13,527 bases of DNA from NCBI RefSeq assembly GCF_000313135.1, contig NW_004457380.1, forward strand, positions 1,012,973-1,026,499. Reading direction: 5' to 3'. The stretch's first letter is position 1. Every line of letters starts with the position of its first letter. Positions 1 to 7,411 of the stretch are shown in pieces. The DNA is from Acanthamoeba castellanii str. Neff (taxonomy: Eukaryota > Discosea > Longamoebia > Acanthamoebidae). The notes beneath the pieces are model-generated. The model was given only the letters and a program-made list of their open reading frames with translations, was not told the DNA's origin and did no database searches. Both the position numbers and the translations under genes were made by a program.

Positions 1-87
1 TGCCTTTCTATGTTTTGTAGATAAACACTTTGGTGCCTTAGCAGTTGAAACTAACACTCAGACGTCTCCGAACATCCGCTTGGCTAG

Positions 88-690
88 ATTGCCACCCACA
101 ACAAGTCCTACTTTGCCGCGGCCCAGGGTACCTGGAACGTGCTACAGGACGTGAGCGCTGTCCTGGACGACAACCTCCTCGGTACGATCCTACCATGCCA
201 TGCCCTGCTCGGGTGTAACGGAAGCGTGTGTCGTGTGCTGGCTTCTAAATTGGGTGTTTGTTTTGAAGGCGCGCTCCTGCCGCTGTCGGTGACGACGGTG
301 GGGATGTTGTCACTCATCCCGGGCCTCATCGTGACGGGCGTGATGGAGGACGACTACTACCTGCTCGCCGGCTTTCTCTCCTACTCGGTTCGTTCCCTCC
401 CACCCCTGACCGCACGGGGCGTGTGTGCGTTTTGGTGTGCGTTTGCGTGTGCGGTCGCGTGTGGTGACCTGACCCTCTCTCTTGGTGATGTGCAGAGCGG
501 GTGTGCGGTGATGGCGCAGGTGCTGCAGGTGATCGACAGCGCCGCGGTGACGCTCATCCTCTGCTTCGCCGAGAAGCCCGAGATCCTGGAGGCCAAGTAC
601 CCGCTCCTCTACGCCCGCTTCCGATCCCTCTGCGACCCGCCGCCGCCACCAGACCACCCCGACAACACGCACCAACCGCTCGAGCCGTAA
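88..690 (+). CDS. Choline transporter-like (CTL/SLC44) protein, C-terminal part, 5' end outside window
   Basis: Three exons are read: 88-181, 269-387 and 496-690 (stop TAA). Introns 182-268 and 388-495 have GT-AG ends and the frame holds across both. The first exon reads SYFAAAQGTWNVLQ followed by an acidic VLDDNLL, the second is strongly hydrophobic (transmembrane), and the third has IDSAAVTLILCFAEKP followed by a YPLLYARF motif. This D-S-(x)n-C-F-A-E-x-P then P-x-L-Y signature close to the C-terminus is typical of the CTL/SLC44 multi-pass membrane family (Pfam choline transporter domain). Family members are linked to choline or related solute transport, but the substrate here cannot be told. 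A proline-rich tail ends the protein. The acceptor at 86-87 is the weakest boundary, and earlier exons lie left of the window. The second intron is 108 nt and open in frame. Confidence 0.82.
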   Translation: MATHNKSYFAAAQGTWNVLQDVSAVLDDNLLGTILPCHALLGCNGSVCRVLASKLGVCFEGALLPLSVTTVGMLSLIPGLIVTGVMEDDYYLLAGFLSYSVRSLPPLTARGVCAFWCAFACAVACGDLTLSLGDVQSGCAVMAQVLQVIDSAAVTLILCFAEKPEILEAKYPLLYARFRSLCDPPPPPDHPDNTHQPLEP

Positions 691-695
691 ATAAA
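690..695 (+). promoter_or_regulatory. Poly(A) signal AATAAA of the CTL gene
   Basis: A canonical AATAAA overlaps the last base of the stop codon of the CTL-like gene. A second AATAAA lies at 747-752. Either could serve as the 3' processing signal. The intergenic space before the convergent minus-strand stop codon (767-769) is only 76 bp and AT-rich. Confidence 0.5.
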
Positions 696-766
696 GAGAA
701 ATTGAAATTAATATTGAAAACGCAAAAATTATTTGTGCAAAAGATAAATAAATGTTTGTGGTTCGC

Positions 767-3700
767 TCAGAGCTGGTCGCGGTCTCCGCGCTCACTTTCG
801 TCCAGGTCCCAGTCGACGGCATTGCTGTTGGCCGCGCCGGCCCACCGGCTCCGGCGTCGCCAGGCCAACACGACGCCGGCGACGACGGCGGCCAGCACCA
901 CGACGACGGCCACCGGGATGGCCACCGCCACGCCCACGATCAGGCCCACGTCGGTCGACGACGACGACCCGTCCGACGACCCGCCCAGCAGCACGCCCAG
1001 GCCCAGGCTCGGATCATACACCACCGACTTTTCGAACGGCGGGAAGCCCAGCTCCAGGAAGTAGCCCGACTGATTGTTGGTGGCGGTGAGATTGTCGAAC
1101 ACGAGCTCGATGCGGCCGAGCGTCGTCACGTCGCCGTCGATGACCGCCGCGTTGAGCACCTCCAGCTGGGCCACCACGCCGTCGTCCGAGAGAGTGACGA
1201 AGAAGGTGGTCATGCCCGCGTGCGGCGTGTTGCGCCGCCGGGTGATGCGGCTCGGACCCGACAACGATGATGACGACGACGACGACGCCGAGGCGAGGTC
1301 GGAGAGGCGGTAGCGGAGCGAGAAGCCGTTCTTCTGGGCGTCGGCCACGCTCGCGGTTGCGCTGGGCGACGAGGCGGTGGTGAGGCTGAACGACCACTTG
1401 ACGCTGCCCCCGCGCACGGTGAAGTCCACGCCGGCGAACGACACCGCGCGGTCGCTCGCGTAGTAGGTGTACGACTGCACGAGGCTCGTCTCGGCGTCGA
1501 TGTGGGCCGTGTAGGCAAAGGTCGACGTCGTGGCGTTGCCATTGCTGGGGTCGGTCGTGTTGGTGACGGTGCGGGTCACGTTCAGCCCGTGTAGGTCGGT
1601 GAAGCCCAGCTGGAGGCCGCTCAGGCTCAGCTGCACGCCCACCACAGAAGAGGCGTTGGTGGCGTCGGAGGAGCTGGAGATGGCGACCGCCGATGAGCTG
1701 TCATCGAACGAGGCCGTCGTGTTGGCGGTCAGGGGCGCCACCGATGCAACGGGCGACGGAGACGACGATATCGCGCAGTCGTCTGTTGTGTTGTTTGTGT
1801 GAGTGCCGTGTGTGTCGTGTTGTGTCGTGTGTCATGTGTCATGTGTGGCGAAAGTACTCTCTCGGCCTGTGCTCTGGGCGGAGAAGATCTTGACCAGCGT
1901 GGGGGAGCCCACCTGCGCGCAACACGACGCTGACGAGGCGCACATAACGCCTGCCACACGAAAATCACATCATGAAAGTTTTAGAAAGAATTAAAAAACG
2001 TCCAATCAACAAGGCTACAGGGAAGTGGTGCCTATCGCCGTGGCCGATGTGGTCTTGACCGTGGTCGTGGCGAACTGCCTCCAAGATCCGCCATTTGCGA
2101 ACTCGATTCCTGTTGGTCAATAGGTTAATGAGTTGATCAATTAAGTGGAAACGCGTTTGGCCTACAAAAAGCAGGTTTGTTGCTCGTACCAGTAGCGCCG
2201 CTGCCCGCCGTAATGTTGAAATTCCTCTGTTGCGACAACTTGGCCGTCGCCCCTACAAACCGAATCCCTGATCGTTGTCGTTGTCGTGTTACAGAGTCAG
2301 TAATGATGTTGCGTTGCAACTACAACCACGTGCAACACCACCAACAACAACCATGCAAAGAGGAGTGCTCACCTGTGCTCGCCGCCAAATTAAAGGTTGA
2401 CAACGCAGTGGTTGTCCACACGCCGGTGGAATTCAGGACCACGCCTGCGCGCACATATGTATCCATTGATGTGTTGTTTTAGTGCTGATTGAGGGCGAGA
2501 GAAAGAAAGAAAGAAAGAAAGAAAGAGAACCGCGTACCCGTGCTCTGATCGCTGGCCTGAACGGTCAGTAGGCCGTACTGGCCCCATGAGCTGTCAGCGC
2601 CCAAGTTCACTCCTGTGGGCGTGACAAGGTCATCGCGATCAGCACCGCGTGACGCGTGTCGCGTGTGCAGAAAATGGTAAGGCCTTGGCTTGGGAGGGGG
2701 AGGGTACCGCTGCTCGCGCTGCCAGACACGGTGAGGTGGGAGTGCGGGATGCGAGGTCCGTCCTGCATGTGGAGCCACATGCCGCCGGCCGACATATCCA
2801 CAGCTGCAGAGGAGCGAGAATGGCCACACATAAGACATACACTCCTTTTAATATGAACATGGATGTATCCCAACCTGCAATCTGATTCGGCGACGATGAC
2901 GTCACGCTGATGTTGTTAATCCCACGCTGAAACCACCGGCTCGAGAAAGAGCCGGGACCGAACCTGACTCCTGCAGACACGAGCAGGAAGACCGAGAACG
3001 ATGAATTTAACGTGCTGTGGGCGAAAAGAGAGAGGGAGGGAGGGAGGGAGAGAGAGAGAGCGCGCGCGCTGTACCCGAGACCCCATGCGTCGCAACGAGC
3101 GTCGTGTTGCCGTATTGCTGCCAAACGCCGCCCGCCAAGTCCACCAGTGCCTCTGTGCCGGGAAAATAGAAAGGAAACAAAGCGTCGTCAAAGATTGGTG
3201 CAGGAACAAGACGAGTTGTTCGGCCAGGTGAACGGTACCTGTCACCGCGGTGTTGCTGATCAGCACATTACCGCTCTGCACCCAGACAGCATCTGCAAGT
3301 ATCGCGATTGCTGTACATTGTTTGGCAACACACAGGCACAGGAGACCAGTTGGGTGAGACAATGAGGGCGGCAGGGGTTTGAAAAATACAATGAGCGACG
3401 AACCGCTTGGGCCTTGCACGCTGTCGAAGACCACGTCCGAGGACTGGTTGAGTTGCCCATCCGCGTCCACCACAAGCCTCGCTGTTGTTTTGAACACAAC
3501 GGAACAGAATTAAAAGTGCAATAATACAGAGCGGGGGGATATTGTTGGTCCTAGGACACCCGGGGTGGGAGAGATCGAGTGGTGTGCAGCTCGTGTGTGT
3601 TGTGCGGTGCGTACCACCTTGGAGCACAAGCTTGCCCAGCTCCAGGACGAGCGTTGAGGAGTTGGCGACGGTCAGCCACTCGCCCGAATGCACCACCGTC

Positions 3701-4247
3701 ACCGTGTCCGCATCGGTGGACCCAAGCCTGGTTTTTAGGGGGGGGGGGCGAAGAAATTAATATATCCTGGCCAGTTATATAACGCTATTCGGGACCATGA
3801 GCATTTCCGGCAGGAGCTCCGTAAATCTAACTCCGCCCGTGCACGGGCGTGGGTGGATAAACAAAGATGAAGACGAAGAAAAACAGAGGAAGAAGAAGGG
3901 TTGGGGCACCGGAGCGTGATGGTGTGGTTGAGTTGGGTCGGGACCTCTTGATCATAGACGCCCGGCGCAACGTCGACCACCTCGCCATCGGCTGTCGTGA
4001 GGGCAATGCCGCCAGCTATGGTGGTCGAGTCGCACGAGCCGGACAAACACACCGTGCCTGCACAGATGTAAAACGTTGATGTTGATGCCACCCGCACAAG
4101 AAAATTTTAATAAGTGCATTGTTGTTTGTTATCATGTTATCTCCTACGTTGTGTGTGTTTCGTACAATTTACTGCGTCGGAGCCACAGGCACCAAGACCC
4201 AGAACCAGCAAGAGAGCAGCCACCACGCACAACGGAACCGTGGCCAT
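767..4247 (-). CDS. Secreted/surface single-pass membrane protein with exon-encoded beta-helix-like repeats
   Basis: Exons on the minus strand: 4247-4193, 4057-3910, 3727-3615, 3481-3390, 3275-3239, 3152-3075, 2970-2875, 2803-2708, 2612-2538, 2444-2373, 2267-2190, 2109-2032, 1950-1858 and 1782-767. They total 2127 nt (708 residues) in frame. Residues 1-19 are a signal peptide (MATVPLCVVAALLLVLGLG). Residues 20-140 look like pectin-lyase-type beta-helix (DVAPGVYDQEV; SGEWLTVANSSTLVLELG). Seven exons follow that each encode one 24-32 residue repeat starting [GAE]-[VIL]-x-[LFM] with a central Trp in most. Residues 371-640 form a Ser/Thr/Asn-rich ectodomain ending in FPPFEKSVVYDPSLG; a transmembrane helix spans about 650-678 (IPVAVVVVLAAVVAGVVLAW), followed by RRRSR and a short acidic tail. 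It is therefore probably type I: outside repeats, short cytosolic tail. Ligand and function are unknown. The first donor and the exon 12/13 boundary are uncertain. Confidence 0.72.
2501..2524. repeat. (GAAA)6 microsatellite in an intron of the surface-protein gene
   Basis: Six perfect GAAA units. On the sense (minus) strand it reads as a TTTC pyrimidine tract inside the 2537-2445 intron, far enough upstream of the acceptor to be spacer rather than the immediate polypyrimidine tract. Confidence 0.9.
3024..3070. repeat. GA/GGGA purine tract followed by (CG)n in an intron
   Basis: A purine-only stretch of GA and GGGA units runs into a short CGCGCGCGC run. It lies in the 3074-2971 intron of the surface-protein gene and reads as a long CT-rich tract on the sense strand. 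Confidence 0.85.
3738..3748. repeat. 11-base poly-G run, poly-C on the sense strand, near a splice acceptor
   Basis: On the minus strand this is a poly-C run placed a few bases before the acceptor of exon 3 (3727-3615). Similar poly-C runs sit in several SPINDLY introns (near 9427, 10226, 10797 and 11095), so C rather than T may often supply the pyrimidine tract here. Confidence 0.8.
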
Positions 4248-4526
4248 GATCTTGTGCTTTCGCGGGCGTCGGAAAATACTTCGCCGCGAAGGGGAGAAGA
4301 GAAGTCGGTCCACTCTGCAGAGCTCCCCAAAACTCTTCGGGGTATGCTCCTTGCGTCACCATTTTTCGGAGTTATATTTGACCAATCACAGATGCAACAG
4401 TGTTTTCACCGTTTTCTGCAGGTAGAGGATAGGAGGTAATTCCGCTGAATTTTGTCTTTCTTCTTGGCGTGCCATTCGCGGGAACACATAATTCTATGTT
4501 GTATTTATTAACATTTTAGCGTGGCA
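4248..4526. other. Intergenic region upstream of the surface-protein gene and downstream of the zinc-cluster gene
   Basis: About 280 bp between two genes in tandem on the minus strand. It should hold the zinc-cluster gene's 3' untranslated region at the right end and the promoter and 5' leader of the surface-protein gene at the left. I see no convincing coding exon, TATA box or RNA gene. Short open frames here lack family features. Confidence 0.5.
4504..4509 (-). promoter_or_regulatory. Poly(A) signal of the zinc-cluster gene
   Basis: TTTATT on the plus strand is AATAAA on the sense strand. It begins 18 nt downstream of the stop codon (4529-4527), a spacing like the CTL gene's second signal and consistent with short 3' untranslated regions. 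Confidence 0.5.
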
Positions 4527-6911
4527 CTAGGTGGGAGGGAAGAGATGGGAGGTGAGGGGCGACGGAGCAGAGGAGAACGCGAAAGCAGAGTACTCCGTTT
4601 GGGTGGTGAGGTGGTCTTCGTCGTCCGGCAGAAGAAAGTCGTGCCAGGACTCACCAAAGGCGGCCACATCAGCCGGCGGGACGTGGTGGCCACCAGTGGT
4701 GGAGGTGGTGTGGGCCTCGAGCTCCGGCGACTGAAGCGCGGCGCGCAGGGCCAGTTGCTGGTGGTCGACGGGCATCAGCGGTGGCGGCAGCGGCGGTGGT
4801 GGCGGCCGCAGGGCTCGCCCTGAGGGCGTTTGGCCGGCTGCTGCTTGTGCCGGCCTGTCGTGGAGGCGCACATCTTGCCACTCGGCCCTCTCTTTTCGTT
4901 GCGCCTCTGTGTGCGCGCGATCATCGCGCATTTGTTACTCTTGCGTCGTGTGTCGTGTTGTCGTGTGTGTGACAGAACGGTTAAACAGCTTCGCGCACCT
5001 TCAATAGAGTACGGAAGGTTTTCCACGCCCAGCACTTGATCGACGCAGATCACAGTGTAGGCCAGCTGCGGGGCGCGCTGATGCGAGCAACAAGTTACTA
5101 GTGAACGCGCCACGAACCACTCACGAGGTGGCCTTGTCGTGTGTCGTGTGTCGTGTGGAACCTTCTCGTCGGCGCTGAAGAAAAATTGACTTCGTGCCAC
5201 GATTGTGGCGAGGTTGCCTCCCTTGTACTCCAACTGGTGGCAGCACGGAACGATCTCACTGAGCCCCGCCCGCGACCTGTCACACGCGGCCCCGCGCCGA
5301 TCGTGGCTCGTCCGTCAGCTCCTCTCTTTCTCTTTCTCTTCCTCTTTCTCTTTCTCTCTCCCGTGGCCGGCCACAATGCGCGTACCCGTTGAGCCACGCA
5401 TCGAGGAATCTGTTCTTGTCGTGCCGCGACACGACCCACACCAACTCCCGACCGAGCAGCTCGGCCTGTCACGCACACACGGCACACGCAACACACAGTC
5501 ACGCACACACGGCACACACGGCACATGAGCAACAGTTGGTCTTCGTTGCGCTGGTATTGGTTGCGCGTACCATGGAGAAGCCGGAAACGCGGCAGAACTG
5601 ATGGTTCGCGAATACGGCGCTGCTGAAGCCACGGCTGGTCGGGCCTTGCGGGTGCACCTTCAACACCACAACCGCCTTTCTGCACGCGGGTCATATATAT
5701 ATATTTTATTATATAACATCGTACTAAATGAAACGAAAACGAAAACGAAACTTGAAAATAAAACGACGTACTGGAGGTCGTCGACAACGAAGCGTCGTGA
5801 GGAGAAGTCGAAGTGTCGGAGGAAGGGGAAGCACCAGAGCATCTCTCGGCCCAGGCCAGTCTCCACTTCCGCGGGCGCGCCGGCGTAGCGAGCGCCAGCG
5901 CCATCACCACCCACCACCCGCATGCCCTGGAACGAGTCGCCCATCGCCCACGACCCTGGTGGAGACGATGATGGCGATGATGATGCTGATGACGATGAAG
6001 TGTCCGCGGAGGTGAAGGTGGTCGCAGCCAGAGCGGTGGTGGTGGCCGCAGGGCTGGCGCAGATGCCGTAGCGCGACGCGGCGATGTGGGCCAGCTGGTT
6101 GCGGAGCTGGGAGTTGTCTTCTTCGAGCTGCGCCACGCGCCGCTGCAGCTGGCGCAGCACCTGGTGGGTCGATTGGCCGTCTTGCTCATGATGGTGATGA
6201 TCACTACGATGATGACGATGGTGGTGTTCCTTGCACTGCTTCGCATTCTTGCGCATCTTCTTCTGCATGCGGCACATCTGGTCGGCCATGGCGCGCATGT
6301 CCTCCTTCAGCCCCACGATCGTGTCGACCAAAAACGTCGTCGTCCTGCCGCCCAGGCCGGCCGCGCCATCTTCCGCGGAAATCGTTGCATCGGCGCCAAG
6401 AGGCGTTGCATCAGCGCCGAGTCGCCGCTTGGCCCCTTTCTGCGCCGGTGCAGGCGACTGCGGCTGCAGTTGTGGCTGTGGCTGTGGTGGATAGGCGGCC
6501 GGCAATCCAGAGGCGATGGAGGCTGCGGGAGGAGCGTCGTTGGGGACCTGTTGCGGCAGGATCTTCACCGGTGTCTCTCCTGCCCACAAGCCATGAGTGA
6601 GGCGTGGCCCTCCAGCTCGCACAATAAAAAAAATGAAATAAACAGAATAAAAATAAAAATAAAGGGATACCTGCGGCAGACGAAGCCTGAGAAGCCTGGC
6701 GAGAGGGGCGTCCGCGCTTGCAGGGCGGCGGCAAGAAGCAGCGGTGGGCCAGGTTCAACCGCACGCATCGCTCGCACGGCAGTTTCCTGTGCACCCCCCA
6801 CCCATAACCCTCTTCAGCAGGAGGGGGAGAGGAAGAGAAGGGTTTTTTCTACCTGTCACAGGCGGTTCGTGCCAGGCGGCATAACGCACAGCTCATGCCC
6901 TCTTCACTCAT
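4527..6911 (-). CDS. Zn(II)2Cys6 (zinc-cluster) transcription factor with coiled coil and PAS-like domain
   Basis: Eight minus-strand exons: 6911-6853, 6786-6671, 6579-5772, 5679-5571, 5465-5386, 5276-5162, 5077-4999 and 4843-4527. They total 1683 nt and 560 residues, in frame throughout. Residues 8-36 form a complete Zn(II)2Cys6 cluster, CALCRLARTAC then CERCVRLNLAHRC (spacing 2-6-5-2-8), followed by the basic CKRGRPSR. The cluster is split by the first intron. A Pro/Gln-rich stretch follows (about 85-105). Predicted coiled-coil segments lie near 139-175 and 196-224 (QLQRRVAQLEEDNSQLRNQL), separated by a His-rich tract. Residues 305-456 look like a PAS fold (SSAVFANHQFCRVSGFSM, ELLGRELVWVVSRHDKNRF). 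Zn2Cys6 plus C-terminal PAS is the layout of fungal Ert1/AcuK/Rds2 carbon-source regulators. DNA-binding nuclear regulator is well supported; target genes and any link to gluconeogenesis are not shown. The start ATG is the only one close upstream of the first Cys pair. Confidence 0.83.
4942..4972. repeat. CGTGT-type short tandem repeat in an intron
   Basis: Imperfect repeats of TGTCGTG lie in the 4998-4844 intron of the zinc-cluster gene. Copies of the same motif occur at 1797-1850 and 5135-5158 and, in the opposite orientation (CACGA), at 10498-10524. Confidence 0.75.
5135..5158. repeat. CGTGT-type short tandem repeat in an intron
   Basis: Three near-perfect copies of GTCGTGT lie immediately inside the donor end of the 5161-5078 intron of the zinc-cluster gene (they read ACACGAC on the sense strand). 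Confidence 0.8.
5321..5361. repeat. TTTCTC pyrimidine microsatellite in an intron
   Basis: A CTTTCT-type tract about 40 bp long in the 5385-5277 intron of the zinc-cluster gene. On the sense strand it is a purine tract, so it cannot serve as that intron's polypyrimidine tract. Confidence 0.8.
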
Positions 6912-7411
6912 CGATGGATGCAAGATGAAGGCAGTGCTTCTACGTCTGCGTACTTCTCCTTCTTGCAAACTCCGAACTGACAACCACTGCGTCAAAGAAA
7001 AAGAAAAATTGCAAACACAGGTGAAATGAGCTTGGTGTGGTGTTACACCTTTGTCTGGGTGACGATGCCAACATCACGCCAAAGAACATGTCCAAAAAAT
7101 GTTGTTCAGCAGGACGTAAGTTTCGTTGACATTTCTTGTGCGAATTTAGTGTTGAGGGAAACCACGCGTGCTGTGCGGTAGAGCCCAGGAGCAACCTCAC
7201 GTACTTCCGACCAACACTGCGCCAATCCTCTCTTCTTTGGCTGCCCATCTTCCCTCTGCTCTCGCCCTCGCGAGGCAGCCGAGATCCTCTGCCTTCAGCG
7301 CTCGCAATCTGTGGGCATCATCAGCTCGACCGAATTCACCCCAATTTCATTCATTCATTCATTTTCTGAATCATAATCGCTGCGCAGCGGCCGCTGGGGC
7401 GAGTTGATTGG
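6912..7411. promoter_or_regulatory. Divergent intergenic region between zinc-cluster TF and SPINDLY
   Basis: Exactly 500 bp separate the two start codons, which face away from each other. The region must contain both 5' leaders and both promoters, probably overlapping. A (CATT)4 repeat lies at 7348-7363, and an in-frame TGA at 7367-7369 closes the SPINDLY frame upstream of its ATG. I see no clear TATA box on either side, and no coding exon with family features. An upstream noncoding exon of either gene cannot be excluded. Confidence 0.5.
7348..7363. repeat. (CATT)4 microsatellite upstream of SPINDLY
   Basis: Four perfect CATT units about 50 bp upstream of the SPINDLY start codon, probably in the 5' leader or core promoter. 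Confidence 0.85.

Noticed and set aside
501..1397. Long open frames overlapping the CTL-like last exon and, on both strands, the surface-protein last exon
   Set aside because: They are GC-rich shadow frames. The true frames carry the CTL signature and the transmembrane anchor respectively.
4171..4175. GTAAAT donor for the first exon of the surface-protein gene
   Set aside because: It has a good donor consensus, but joining it in phase 0 to the 4057 acceptor puts exon 2 in a frame with an early stop. The GTGCCT donor at 4192 keeps frame and gives a clean signal peptide.
5098..6246. 382-codon minus-strand open frame across the zinc-cluster gene
   Set aside because: It overlaps the real exons in another frame, is dominated by Arg/Ser/Pro/His runs and reads through clear introns.
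6940..7248. 102-codon minus-strand open frame in the divergent promoter region
   Set aside because: No recognisable motif, no fitting splice context, and it lies where both promoters and leaders must be.
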